Below, in pieces: positions 24,312 through 36,700 of a stretch of 64,000 nucleotides of DNA. The DNA lies in assembly GCA_037576195.1 (NCBI GenBank), contig CM075104.1:26180211-26244210 (forward strand), read 5' to 3'. The notes beneath the pieces are model-generated. The model was not told the DNA's origin, made no database searches, and was given only the letters and a program-made list of their open reading frames with translations. Every line of letters begins with the position of its first letter. Position 1 is the first letter of the stretch. Both the position numbers and the translations under genes were made by a program. This DNA is from Phytoseiulus persimilis. Taxonomy: Eukaryota > Arthropoda > Arachnida > Mesostigmata > Phytoseiidae.

Positions 24312-27300
24312 CTAGCGATGGCCGGAGAAAGTTTTGCTCCACTCTTGCAAGTAGGGAAACAAAGTGCGAACTGGATGAGAGCTCTTCGCCGTGCCGCGAA
24401 AGTGTTTCAAGAGCTCGACTGTGACGCGATATGAGAAAACAGCATCCGAAACCAGAGCCATTCGGATCCTTTCCTTAATTATGGTTGCCAATGCCGCATC
24501 GGAAGAGTCTTTCCGGATCGCGCACCAGAGCTCCAAAGCCTCGATCTCATACAGAGGGTTCAAGAGTAAATCGTCAGTGATCGTTAGTAGTTCATCGGTT
24601 GAGAATTCTTGATCCAAAGCAACAGACGTAGATTTCAAATCGACAGCCTGACTCAGCACCAATATGGCAGACCGTCTGGTCTTCGACGGCACCTCGCTGT
24701 TCTGTATCAGTGATTTGAGTTGGAGGAATGGGAGGACGATCGGTTCCACCGATGAGATCTGAGCGAGATACAGTAAGACGTCGAGAGTGACCGACAGATT
24801 CATGTGTAAAGCTTTCGGTACAAAAGACGTTCCGTTCGCGATGACCTCTAGAAGCTCATGTCGATTGCTCTCGGATTCCGATCCCAAGAATGCGAGCAGC
24901 ACAGGCAATGTTGAGGACATGTCTTGGCTATCTTCTACCCTTGAGCAGAGCCGGTACAAAAGGGACTGCAAGTCATGCTCCAGATCTCCCGAGAACTCGA
25001 GCTTTGCTGTTTTTTCTAAAGCCATCAGCATAACTTCAAGCGCGCGCGAAAGGTTCGGTGATCCGTTGTCCAAATTCGTTCGGAGAATTGAGATGAGCGA
25101 CCCAAGTACAGCTGAGGGAACGCCCTCGTGCGTCGCGAGCAGTCTCCGAAACATTCGGTTGCATTCATTGGCGTCACAATTGATGAGAATACTGTTAACA
25201 ACAAACTCTCTCCATTGAGGATGAGTACTCAGAACGTAACGGATCATCTCGAGATTGTTATCCGCACACGCTTTCAACAGTATCTTGCGAGCGTGCAATC
25301 TCAGCTCCCTAGAGTCCAGCAAGCTATCAATGAGATGGGGCAGCTTCGTGAGATCTGCCGTGTCGCAGGGATTTTGGCAAAACCTTAAGAACATTTTCTG
25401 CAACTTGATCTGATCTCCAACGTCCATATCCGAACAGGGGGAACGGAGAATATTACGAAACAGATTTTCCCGAAGTTCAGGGGACCAAACTCGACAGGCA
25501 GAAGAAAGCGAATCGAGATTGTCTCCGAGAGCTCTCACGTAAAGTTGGTCACCGGGATCCAAGTGCAGGAGGAATAGTTTTGCATAGAGGGATTCTGGAT
25601 TGAAATCGTCTTCCTGCACATGGCGAAAGCCCGTTTCGATAACTTCTAAATCTTCCTTTGTCCTGTGCGCGCCGACAACGTACACATACAGTGACAGCAG
25701 TCGTTGCACTGCAGAATCCTGTTTCCGGAATTTGAGTAACGGCCACAGTCGACGCACACAAGGCTTGATGATCGTCCGCAACTCAGTTTCTTGATGGAGC
25801 TTCAGATGCTCGATGACGACGAGGACAATCTGTAGGAACCGCGAAACGATATCCGAGTTATTCTGACACCCGTCTCCGATTTTATGGATCATGCGGGGCG
25901 CGATATCTCTCAAAAATGCCAGGAAAAACGACGATTGCTTTCTCTGTGAAGTTTGACTTGACGCAGATGAAACTGTTCGGACGAAAGTATGGGTGGCCCG
26001 TAAAAGCTCCGGAAGAGGAAGTTCAATGTTTCCAGAAAAACAATTCGACATTGCGCTGTTCGCCACCGTGAAGTCCGTCTTCTTTGGAAGGTGGCCACCG
26101 TTCAGAAATGAGACGAAGCATAGTGCCGTAGCCAACTGCGTGTCAGTGTTATCGTCGTACGTCCGAGCGCAGTGGTGCATCACTCTGGCTACAATGAACT
26201 CATTTATGGTACAAGCGCGTGGTTGGGAGAAAAGAACGCTCATCAGGTTGAGAATTTTGCGAGCGACTACGCGATTGGCAGAACGCGTATCTAGTAGAGA
26301 TAGAAGCGGGTGTAGGATGACGTTGATGTTGCTACAGAGGGACTCCACGAACCGCTTCTCACTCGCCATCAAACTCTCGAGAACGTATTCAATGACCAGA
26401 TTGTCTTGACTGACCAGTAGACAATCGGCGAAGATCTTATCAAGACATTTGATGCGCAAGACTTCGGTACTCAGGCTCGAGGATGTGAACAACGAACATA
26501 GTTCCCGCACAACTGTCGTTTCAAAGCAACCCAAGCGCTCGAAAAGGCTGTGCAATACTTGGTTGGGAACTTGCTCGAGAGCCTCGGGGTGTTTTTCAGA
26601 AACAAGCTTGAGGCCGGAAGCAGCCTCACATTGCCACCGTAAATCATCTTTGGAGGCGTTCAACAGAATAGACACACAGCTCGCAACGTATCTTCCAACT
26701 TGAGTGCAGGGGAAATCTCTCGTCAGTTTTAAAATTTGGGTGGTCAGCATAAGAATCTGCAAGCTGTCTGGCGAAGATTCCATTATAAGCCAAGTCTCGT
26801 CCCGTAAGTGGTGCGCGAGGTCCGGGTTTCCGCGCACCGATTCATTGACTGCCGCAACCACAGCTTCCCTACAGGGTTTCGGGACGGAGGGTAGGCCGAT
26901 GAGCATGGTTCTCGTGAATTCGAAGCAATCCGACGAGGGTAGAAACTTCATGAGTCGAGTGAGGACATCAGCCGAAACATTGACAATGGCCGCGCATATT
27001 TCAGTGTCCTGCTCCGGGCAGCACGTCAAAGTGTCCCACATGACTTCTGCTAGGTTGAATGAGTCAGGCGAATCGCTGTAATGACAGCCGTGTAGGAGTG
27101 AATGCAATTTGGCATCCAGGTCCAGTGCGCTTTTAAGGTAGATCAGGTCGAAACACGTATTCACCGTGGGTGGCTGTCTCATAATTCTGAGCAGCAGGCA
27201 CTTATAGCAACGCTGGGCCTGACTGAGACGGTAGTGCTGCTTGTCATGGCGGCATTCTTCTTTGAAGCCTTCGAAATCAGCTAAGATTTCGAGCACGAAC

Positions 27301-27386
27301 ATGTCCAGCTGGCCAACGAGCTGGCTCGAGCTGGATCGCTCCATTTGCTTTCGTGGTTCCACGCGGCTTCGGAGCTCAGACTCCAC
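24312..27386 (-). CDS. Intronless 1,024-residue alpha-helical repeat protein, family not recognised
   Basis: A single uninterrupted frame runs from ATG at 27,386-27,384 to the stop at 24,314-24,312. Its length rules out chance. Almost the whole protein is made of short amphipathic helices with Leu/Val/Ile spacing of ARM/HEAT type, for example ILMLTTQILKLT, RFLQIVLVVIEHLKLH and LRLHARKILLKACADNNLEM. There is no signal peptide, membrane segment or zinc motif, and Cys residues are scattered. This suggests a cytosolic or nuclear scaffold. I considered the AP-5 beta-1 subunit, Integrator subunit 7 and BRAT1-type HEAT proteins, but none matched well enough to name. Neighbouring genes have many introns, so a single-exon gene of 3 kb stands out. 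A retrocopy origin or an ancestrally intronless gene are both possible. It is transcribed divergently from the CD36-family gene. Confidence 0.85.
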   Translation of the reverse strand: MESELRSRVEPRKQMERSSSSQLVGQLDMFVLEILADFEGFKEECRHDKQHYRLSQAQRCYKCLLLRIMRQPPTVNTCFDLIYLKSALDLDAKLHSLLHGCHYSDSPDSFNLAEVMWDTLTCCPEQDTEICAAIVNVSADVLTRLMKFLPSSDCFEFTRTMLIGLPSVPKPCREAVVAAVNESVRGNPDLAHHLRDETWLIMESSPDSLQILMLTTQILKLTRDFPCTQVGRYVASCVSILLNASKDDLRWQCEAASGLKLVSEKHPEALEQVPNQVLHSLFERLGCFETTVVRELCSLFTSSSLSTEVLRIKCLDKIFADCLLVSQDNLVIEYVLESLMASEKRFVESLCSNINVILHPLLSLLDTRSANRVVARKILNLMSVLFSQPRACTINEFIVARVMHHCARTYDDNTDTQLATALCFVSFLNGGHLPKKTDFTVANSAMSNCFSGNIELPLPELLRATHTFVRTVSSASSQTSQRKQSSFFLAFLRDIAPRMIHKIGDGCQNNSDIVSRFLQIVLVVIEHLKLHQETELRTIIKPCVRRLWPLLKFRKQDSAVQRLLSLYVYVVGAHRTKEDLEVIETGFRHVQEDDFNPESLYAKLFLLHLDPGDQLYVRALGDNLDSLSSACRVWSPELRENLFRNILRSPCSDMDVGDQIKLQKMFLRFCQNPCDTADLTKLPHLIDSLLDSRELRLHARKILLKACADNNLEMIRYVLSTHPQWREFVVNSILINCDANECNRMFRRLLATHEGVPSAVLGSLISILRTNLDNGSPNLSRALEVMLMALEKTAKLEFSGDLEHDLQSLLYRLCSRVEDSQDMSSTLPVLLAFLGSESESNRHELLEVIANGTSFVPKALHMNLSVTLDVLLYLAQISSVEPIVLPFLQLKSLIQNSEVPSKTRRSAILVLSQAVDLKSTSVALDQEFSTDELLTITDDLLLNPLYEIEALELWCAIRKDSSDAALATIIKERIRMALVSDAVFSYRVTVELLKHFRGTAKSSHPVRTLFPYLQEWSKTFSGHR

Positions 27387-28412
27387 TCTCGTTCAACACC
27401 ATCAGCATTACTCATTCCATCATACCATCGCATTGCGCGTTCGAAGTGCGCGTACATGTGCGAGACGCCCGGAGCCTCCTGGTAAATAACAATGCGTTCA
27501 TCGGAAGAGAGTTAACGCGAGGAGGAAGAGCAGCAGTAGGCGCACTGTCGGCCGCCACGGAATGAGGGAGGGATCGCCACTGGAAGCTGCCACAAAGCGT
27601 CGACAGCGGAGAGCCATCGTTGATGACAACGGACTAAACGACGACAACAACACCGCGCAAAACAGAAAATACCAGAGGAGAAAGAGCACGGTGCTCCTCG
27701 CTGCATTTCCTATGCAACTCACCAGCTTCCATTGCCCCTCCTGCGGCTGCAAAACGTGATGTGTGCGTGATTATAATATCAGCTGCTGCTGCCGCCGTCG
27801 CCTGTGCCGCCGTTGCCGCTGCTGCCAGAGACACCAGCGCTCGCTCTGCCAACGTTAGAGTCCTCAACGCTCGCAGAGCCAGAGAAACTTGCTGCCAGTG
27901 CGGAACAGCCACTTGACAGCGCGATAGCATTTGCACACTTGATGCGTCCGCCAACGTCTTCAAGTACAGATCGCCGCAGAAGGAGTAGCAGTACCTGGGC
28001 TGCACCGACTGCCACTGCCTTGACCGCGAATCCATCACTAGTAGTGGCGCAAGCAGCAGCAACAGTACTGCCAATCGAGTTTGTTGCTTGTCTTCAATGT
28101 ACCTACTGCGAGAGACAGCACGGCTCTTAGTTCGGGAAGATTGGTCCAACCTGCAGCCGGTCGCTAACTCGCTCCGTCGAACAGTCAGGAAGTGAGACTG
28201 TCAGTGATTGCCCTGCCCACCTGGTCTGTCAGGTCGTATCGTCCAAGTGGTCGCTGAGTCAGTCAGTCGGTTCGCTGGTTGCTTGTGGAGCTCGGAGGAA
28301 AGGTCCCATGCTCAAACTGTGCTGTTTGAGCATGGAGTGATATGAAAACGGTAGACCCATTCCGTGCCCGCCTTCTTAGATTTCAATTCGTGTTCTGTGA
28401 TCAACTGTCGAG
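27387..28412. promoter_or_regulatory. Divergent, GC-rich intergenic promoter region
   Basis: The 1,026 bases separate the start codons of two genes pointing away from each other. The segment is rich in CpG and GCTGCTGCC-like steps (27,780-27,840). Near the plus-strand gene it contains arthropod-type initiator matches TCAGTG (28,201-28,206) and TCAGTCAGTC (28,259-28,268), about 210 and 150 bases before the ATG. No TATA box was seen. Open frames in all six registers here reflect composition, not genes. Confidence 0.5.
28306..28335 (+). promoter_or_regulatory. Perfect 12-bp hairpin in the 5' region of the CD36-family gene
   Basis: CCATGCTCAAAC (28,306-28,317) and GTTTGAGCATGG (28,324-28,335) are perfect reverse complements around a 6-base loop. 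The hairpin starts 107 bases before the start codon and lies downstream of the candidate initiators, so it probably falls in the 5' UTR. Confidence 0.6.
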
Positions 28413-31400
28413 ATGTCCGATGTGGGATCATCTCCCCAGGATCGACCAAGATGTACCCCGTTGACGAAAATCGTTGTGGCGATGTGCGCGGGTATCCTCA
28501 TGTGCATAATAGGACTTGTCTCCTATGGAACGTTCCCGCCTATATTGGAGCAGCAGGTCAAAGCTGTGAGTACCTCAACATCCCGCCAATGATCATTCTG
28601 AGTTATGTAAGGAGCTTGCCGACTCACTCGATTGAGTCTAATCCCTCGATTCCCACCAAGAACTGCGCAGATTAAGGTCGTGAGAGGCCACTGGCCTCGA
28701 AATGCCGCTACATAGAGGAACACTCAACACATAGGAGTCCATTGCGTGGATTCCGCTACCGATTCGCGGAGAAAGGCGATTATTGTAAGACCTGACTCGA
28801 AAAGATGCTCCTCTCGATAGGAGAGCTCGAAACGTTTCAACAACCAGTATCCGATTAGAGTTATCGAATCTGAGTCAGCTTTCGAGTCGATTCGTGCGAT
28901 AGTTGCCCGATTCGCTCCAGTTTTTAGCCGAATAACGAAGAGTTGGACCCTCTCTATCGCTGGTTCCGACGACAGGTCATAGCGGAACGGCTCATTCGAT
29001 TCGATTCAACTCACTTCGGATCAATGAGTGATGCCTGCTTCCAAGGGCTAAGGATGCCCGTGAATTCGTCGAAGCTTGGGTGTCGGAGAGAACGAAGACT
29101 CAAGGAATGATAGAAATTAGCGCTTCCAGCACACGATATCCTTGGATCAAATTCGACAGTGGAGAATCTCTGGACCATGATTGGCTCTCGGTGCCGTTAT
29201 GTAGCTCTCAAACGGTACTCGTCTATTGTGAATCGTCGACAGCTCTATTCACGTCGTCACTGTTCTCATCCGGCAGTCTCCGAGAGGCCTCAGGCAAATA
29301 TTTGTTTGGACGAGAGACATGACAAGGTCCAGCGAAGCCGAATGGGGCAGAACGAGGCTTTTGAGCAATCAGCTCCTTGGTTTTGGAAGAATATCATTCT
29401 CCGTACGAGATTCGGCACCTCACACCACTTATCCAACGGCTGGTTTGGGAGCGGCCGCCGCTGCATCACTGGCGGCGTACGCGGTTGCCGCAGCAGATTT
29501 TTCACGATGTCCTTGAGAAGTGCTTTGCGCTGTTGGTGCTCTGCCATGTTCTCTTTCTTCCATCGAAGTGTGGAGCACTGAATAACGGATCCGGAAACGG
29601 TTCGATAGGCGATAGCACAGGTCGGTACTTTCCTCGAGCTCGGATAGAGCTCGACGTCCGCACCCAGATTTCCGAAAGGGCACTGTATTCCTCGACGGAT
29701 TCGAGTCGTGCAGTTGATGTGGTTGTCGTGCGGCCTCTTTCCGACGTTCCTGACTTTGTCCGGAGCACCGTATCGCCCGAAACTGCCCGTATATCGTCTC
29801 CCCTTTTTCCCAGTGAGCCTATGATTTTCCTCGAGACAAGCGGCAAGCTAAGTAAGAAAGACCGATGAATCAGACTGATCTGGGAGTACAAGTATCGCGA
29901 TAGCTCAATTTGTCGCGATGATGAATCATCATGTAGACAGTAGACTCAGCTGGAAAAGCTACAAGCGCGCATCCTTTCGTCCTCCTCGTTAGGCGCACAC
30001 CTGCTTCAGTCCGCATCATATTTCTGTGATGATTTGAGCCGATTATTCCCACCCTATCTTTTGTGCGGAGACATAAATAGGCATCGTGATTTTCACCCGA
30101 ATGATTTGGTTCTGGAACGGAAACGATGCGACTCCGCTCGCGCGAGATTTCCGTGGGTGGATAGCGTTGTTCCGTCCAGCCAATAGTTCATTTAGAGACG
30201 AACCCATCGACCCCTAGCTGAATAATTTGTCTCGCTGGAGACTGAAGAACAGCAACGATACCTCCACGGCGCGAAATTCATTGCTCAGCGAGTTTCCCCC
30301 CTCCGCGAACGAGCATACAGATAAACAAGGCCAGAATTACAGCCGAGCTTCTTGAGCTTAGCTCTCCTCATTCGAGGGAGAGAATGGGCAGGATATGTCT
30401 TTGGGGTGCTTGCAATCGTTCCGCTGATTCGATGCCCCCTGAGCGTTCTGAAAATCTTTATTTGCAGAACCTCATCATAGATCCAGCCAACGAAATTTAT
30501 GAGAGCTGGGAAGCGGCACCTATTGCAATTCATGTGAAGATGTACTTTTTCAACTACACAAATCACGAGGAAGTACTAAAATATGGTGCCAAGCCGACCG
30601 TAAAACAGCTTGGTCCGTTCGTGTACAGGTGAGTTTTCTGTCATGCTGCCCGAAATTGAATACTACCGGCGTGCGCCGCTGAGTTCGATTTTCAATAATT
30701 ACAGTATACGCCACGTTGCGAGTTCAGTTGATGCACTGCTTCCTCCATCTGACGTACTCCAGAAAAGTATGAGGACATACTCGTATAACCTGCGCTTCTT
30801 CTTCCAGGGAATATCGTCGGAAAGTTAATGTGACATTCAACGATAACGGCACAGTGTCATATAGTCAAGTTCTCTCGTACGAGTTTCTTCAGAACATGAC
30901 GACGGGGAGCCTGGATGATGAGGTCATCACCCTGAATGTTCCTATCATCGTAAGTCAATGCTCGACAGATAGCTCTGTATCAAACTCCTCCGGGTTATAT
31001 TTCAGCCTCCGCGGTGACGAGTACTCCCTGGAAAGACGATGCCATTGATTGCAGGCTGGTCTCGTTCAACTCAGAGAGTCTTCTGCCCACATTTCTCTTT
31101 CATTAAGGCCATCCCGAGAGAAGAATTAGATGTTGCGACATTGAAAATATTCCACAGCATCCGCTCACAATGACTCTCAAGAAAATGATGTTATCAGCTT
31201 TGATTATCAATCGGATCGAGATAATCTTGGGTTTTTGAAATGCCTTCCGATGAGCCGGGACTGTTGAGCGCTCCGCTATTCGGGTATCTGAGTGGATGGT
31301 TCCTCCTGTGTGGGAAGCGGCCTTTTCACTTCCCAAACTTTCTTGACCAAGATTCGTCCCATGCTCCGTTATAACGTAAATTGCTATAATGATCGAATGA

Positions 31401-33748
31401 ATCGACGTGCGTGCCACCAAAGCGGAGTGTTCTCTCGTCGATGGGGTGGAGTCTGAGTTGAGCGGGTACCAGACAGAGCTGAGGCAACAAACCTCAAGGG
31501 CTCTGGCCGTGGAAATCTTCAGCGGTCGAGTCAGACCCTTCCAATTCCAACGAGAGCGAAATGAATGAAATCAAGTGAAAATATCTTCCACATCATCCGA
31601 AACTCGGCCGAAGATGTCTCCCTCTACAAATTCACGGTGCTTGTACTTGCTGACGGTCCTATGACATCTCATGTTTTCCAGGGAGCTGCCTTCAGAAACA
31701 GGAAGTACAGCTCTGACGAGCGACGTGCCATCGCGGAAACCATCCAAGAGATGTCCTCGAAATACAATCAAACAGTGTTCATGAAACGCAAAGTGAGTTC
31801 CTCAGGCTGAACAGTTTCCCGTTCATCATGTGACGACGTCCAACTATTTTAATGCATTCACCAGCGGATTGTCAGTTTTCTCCGTGCAGACTCCATTCAT
31901 GAGATTCTGATTCCAGGTCGGGGAGCTCCTATTCGACGGTTACCACGATGATATGATGGGAATAGCGAAGAACCTGAAATGGTCGGCCACAGATCGATTC
32001 GGTTATCAAATCGATGTGAGTTCCGGGGATTTGCTACTCTAAATTATTTGGTTCTCGAATCGCGCGTGTGGAGAACGCTTTCTTGGGATACGGGAGCGTT
32101 TCAGGGAAGGACTTTGGGCGGAACGCGCATGCCTCAATGATTTCTCATTAAAATTGACTTTTGTTAATGATATCAGACACAGAAACCGCTCCTCATCAAT
32201 GATGTTGAAACTTTCCACAGTCACAGAGGACTAGTTCATTTCTTTTTGTGTAGGCTTTGAGACTACCGGTGACTTTAAGAAAACATTTTACCGTACCTTG
32301 CAGCGGAACAATAGCAATGATGGTGTGTACACTGTTTTCACGGGCGCTGGAGGAATGCACAATTACGGTTCCATTGATAAATGGATTGACAGCCGGAAAA
32401 TCGAGCAGCAGGGTCCTGGATACAGGGAGCCTTGCAGTGGCATCAGAGGAACGACAGGCGAGATGTGGCCTCCCTATAGTATTTCTGCGGAGAAACCACT
32501 CACGTTTTTCGTATCGAATTTGTGCAGATCGCTGGATCTCTCGTTCAAGAGGGAAGAGATTGTGAAAGGCATTAAGGTGAGTGCTATCGCGAGTGCACAC
32601 AGGTTTGAGAAAAACGCAGTTTCGGGAAGTATCACCATCGTGCTATTTGCATGCTTCGAAGGAGGTGGGATGTGCGGAGCGATGTCGCTGCATGCCGCGG
32701 TGTTCTTCTGCATTGCGCTTCCAAGATTTGAGCTATTTCTTGTCTCTTGCAGGTTTCACGGTATCACATCGACGAAAAACTATTCAACTACGACTTCGAA
32801 GAAAACGAGTGTTTTTGTAGAAGGAAGAAGAAAAAACCGAATTGTCCCCCAAACGGTGTTTTGGATATCAACCAATGCCAAAGAGGTCCGTTTCCTATCA
32901 AAGCTCGGTGTCGAGCTGGGGCATTCGTGGCAAAGGAACGAAGTTGCAATCCAGAAATCGTATCGAAAAACTTTTACTTGGAGGCGAATGATATCAATCC
33001 CGCTCGGAGATGCCATGGGTTGATATTCAACAAAATTAATTTACAGATGCACCTCTAGTTGTGTCTTTACCACATTTTCTATACGCGCACCCTTCGTTGA
33101 TCTCAAGAGTTGACGGCCTCCATCCAGACGAGGAATCGCATGACTTCTTCATGGACGTCGAGCCGGTGATGGGGATCCCGGTTCGAGTTTCCGCCAGAAT
33201 ACAGATGAATGTTGTTCTGGACAAGTTCGAATGTGAGATAAATGTCGCATACACGATTCCCTCCTCATTTGTTCGGAAAGATTCGAGATCTGAGAAACGA
33301 TCGCAGTTCGCGGGCGGCCCACTGTCTGACTCATGATACGTTTCACTTCAGATTTCAAAATGTTCGAGAACTTCGATTCCCAGTATCTTCCGACGTTTTG
33401 GTTGGAGACCTCAGGAACTGTGAACGATGAAATGGCATTCAAAATCCGCCTCGTCACGGATGACCTTGCCAATTACGTGACCTTCGCTGCTTCGCTCTGG
33501 ATATTCCTCGGTCTTTTCGCAATCATGTGTGCTTTGGCTTTCCTGATCTCGCACACGCGTAAACAGGTGAGGCCGATTCAAGTTTGACCATTCAATTGAC
33601 AGACCAACTCAATGGGTTAAGAGAATCGCTCGGAGCTCCAGCCCAGTTCTCACTCGCTCACGATTTCCCTCCTTTCACTTTGCAGAGGAAAGAGAGGCCA
33701 TCATCGAGCAAATACACTGCCGTGAAGCTGGTTCGCACCGGGCGGTAA
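28413..33748 (+). CDS. CD36-family class B scavenger receptor (LIMP-2/SNMP/croquemort type), ten exons
   Basis: Exons: 28,413-28,565; 30,468-30,628; 30,808-30,949; 31,682-31,792; 31,917-32,015; 32,304-32,576; 32,753-32,885; 33,047-33,232; 33,352-33,566; 33,686-33,748. Every join has GT-AG signals and matching phase, and the sum is 511 codons plus TAA, a normal family length. Residues about 18-36 form the N-terminal membrane segment (LTKIVVAMCAGILMCIIGLV). The ectodomain holds family hallmarks: ESWEAAP, YFFNYTN and LGPFVYR in exon 2, NVTFNDNGTVSY in exon 3, GELLFDGYHDD in exon 5, TVFTGAGG and the Cys-containing GTTGEMWPPYS in exon 6, the Cys-rich CFC...C...C segment in exon 7 and LPHFLYAHP..VDGLHPDEE in exon 8. 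Residues about 463-486 form the C-terminal membrane helix, followed by a short basic cytosolic tail. Several N-x-T sites suggest glycosylation. Such proteins bind lipids, lipoproteins or apoptotic ligands at the cell surface or in lysosomes. The subfamily cannot be fixed by eye. Confidence 0.93.
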
Positions 33749-36700
33749 TACCTTCCCGCTGAGTCCTGTGTTCTGAAACGAAAATCCATTCGGGAATATG
33801 TTTTACCGCATTTCGAGCCCTGTCTTGGTAAACAGCAGCTCCTGAGATCGCACTTGCTCACCTCCAAAACTTATCGGGATTTGTTTTGGTGTCAATTACA
33901 TTCATTCCTTAAAGGATTCATAGCTCAGATGGATAGTTTGCGAGTTTGGATTCTCACTATCGGTCGGAGATCTCTGCTGCAGTGATAAATCCGAGGTTTT
34001 GCATTCTCCTTCGAATTCGAATCAATCAGGACCGGGAACGGATCGAGCCCGGAAAATGGTTCAGATTCGACGAATATTTCTCTACCTATCATTCAGACCA
34101 ATATCGGGCCAAATTTTGTTGCTGAATAGCGAGAAGGGGATAACGGAGCTCCAGTGAATATTTGATTGAATTAGAGTGAATCTTCTGCTCGTCAACGCGT
34201 AACCAGAGACGTTGGCTAGCTCAGTATTGGGAAGAGATTGCGTGAAAACCTCGTTTCATGGTTCGTTGGTGAGGTTCCACTAGTCATCTCTTACCAGAGC
34301 TCACGAAGCGGTCGCTTACGGGGTCGTTTCGATTTCGTAGTGAAGCTCAGAGAAATCACTAAGCACTGTTCAAGCCCATCACTGAGCAAGATCTGTGGAA
34401 CGATGGTTGTTCGATTGATACGCTGATTGAGATACCTACATACTCCGAGTGGTGTGAGATTCGGCGGGACGAAAGGATACTACGATAAGACAGAGCTTAT
34501 ATATTTTTGATGTTCACACGTCGGTACAATGTGAGCGGAGCCGGAATTCGAGGAGTCTGGGAGTCAGGTCGCCGAATGCGCTCCATCTGCTTGTTTCAAA
34601 ACGGAGTCGTAATGGGAACGAAGTTGGAGGATTCACATGACTCGGCTCGATTCTGAAATAAAGCAGGAGTTTTCGATATACGTCTTGGCTTTCTTGATTT
34701 GGAGGGCTCAGAGATTGTATTTCTCCGTCAGTATTAATGTGCACCAAATCTGCCGAGGGTCGCACTCGCAGGGTTAAGCTCCGGAGCCAGGGAAGCGAAA
34801 AGCGAGCTGACATACCAAGCTGGAATCGGTTGAACGAGCGAGATCAGGTACATTGAGGCGATTCTCACTGTTATGAGAATTGCGGATGTGCCGACCGGGG
34901 TCCAGGAGGTGAGCCTAAAGCTCGAGGGAACGCTCGGTTGCGAAGTTGAAGGATGACTCCCGAGAACAGGTATAATGCCATGGGCAGGTATCATACGAAG
35001 TTATAGCTTGATAGCTTGTATCGTGGCATCGAGACGATGAGAAGGGAGAAGGGAAATGTTCGATCGCCAAAGCCCATCCGACAACCGAGTCCGATCTCCG
35101 CAGTGAGGAGGACCGCTGGTTGAGGTTTCGGACTACAACGCGACGCCGAGTGACCCAGTCGAGCATGCGATGGCAGCTCCGGTAGAATTGCGGTTGTGAT
35201 TTGGGACAAGATCGCTGCCGCCTTGGGAACACTTTTGGAAGGACTCCCACCGGAACACGGTTCCGTCCGCGCGGTGCCGGAGCGAGATTTCGTTCCCTGC
35301 ACACTGGCCTCCACGAATGCATGGAATACGAGAGGGCGAGGTTCGCCTCGGATGGGAACTTGGGTGCGAAGATCTCCAGCCTGGGCAAAGAACTCGAGCG
35401 GCGTATTCGATCAACACCACTCTTCGGACCAGTATGCAGAAGCTAAAACGATCCAAATGACATCCATGAACCTCGGAAACAAAGTTCAGCCTCACTCGGA
35501 ATGACATTTTGCTAATTACGTCTTCTTCCGACTTCTTACGGGACGAGAACCCCTCGGCGAGAACGAGACCTGCTCTGAGAAGGAAGAATGATCATATTCC
35601 TCTGTTCTCTCTCGGACGAGCCTGATTCGTACTGTCTGACAATAATTCGGATGGGAAAAAAATACTCTCACATTCCGGAGAAACACCGTCAACGTGATCC
35701 ACAGGGCAAAACTAAGGATCGGTCTGGTTCTCAATGAATTCGACCCCCGAAACCACCTCGGGCTCCAAAAAGTATGGTGAGATGTATCCCGGAACAAATT
35801 GCCGTTGAGCAAACTCTCCCGTTTTATCGCTTTCGAATGTTTAGCACTTTTTCCTATTGCTGCTTCTGGAACGCGTGGAGTCGAGGCTCCTCTCAGAGAG
35901 CGCACGTCGTTCCGAGTTCATGATCTTCTTGATGGGATTCTCGCCGTGCGTTCGGATTTTTTTCCCGAGTCAGCTCGAAGAACAATCAATCCTGCTCATT
36001 AAGGAAACGTGCTTGTCAGGGCAAATCCGGGATGTTTCTACAGGGATGACTAACGTTCACAGAGAAGAATTCTTGGCCTCGATTCAGTGGGAGCTTGCTG
36101 AAATAGGCGGCGATCAAGGTCCATGTTTACCTGTTACCATATTACGAGTTTCGCCTGAATCGTTCGGATGAATGCCTGCAGTTGCTGGAGTCAAGTCACA
36201 AGGCGCTCTAGAAGAGACATGGGAGATCGAACCAGCCAGAGCCCGTCAATAGAACGGCAAGTATGATGCTACCCGTCAGCCGATGCCGATCAGACGGAAT
36301 TGTTCGGCATTCATGCATAGATTAACCTGTGATTCAAGTCGCTTCAAGTTGCCGGATGACATATTTCGGGGCCGAAAAAGCAGTTGAGCTTAAAAATTCC
36401 AGCTTCCAACGAGTGGAGGTCATCGCGAATAGAATCGTGCAGTCACATGGAGTCTGGATCGAAGCCCTCGACGACTGCGGGCTACATGGGCTGCGAAACC
36501 TCGGCAGCTTGGCAGAATGGATGTGTTTCTCAACACGAAAAAGACGAAGGCGCCGAATCAGTGGGATCAGCCGAATCAGTTATATGGGAGAATCCTCTGT
36601 AGAGTTTATGTCACTCCACGTACCCGAAGCTTGCTCTGGAGCCTACAAAGAGGGATTCTGAGTGAAGACGTCTACTTCTAATCACGGTCCACACTGGCAC

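Noticed and set aside
24312..27386. Naming the large gene as INTS7, AP5B1 or BRAT1
   Set aside because: Only general helical-repeat character is shared; the diagnostic N-terminal segments of INTS7 and BRAT1 and the C-terminal beta part of AP5B1 are not seen.
27634..28149. 171-codon minus-strand frame upstream of the large gene
   Set aside because: It is produced by GCTGCTGCC-type low-complexity sequence in the divergent promoter; the Ala-rich peptide has no domain.
29319..29868. Overlapping frames in intron 1 of the CD36-family gene, including an Ala-rich stretch
   Set aside because: Open frames occur in several registers on both strands and the CD36 exons join correctly without it; no domain recognised.
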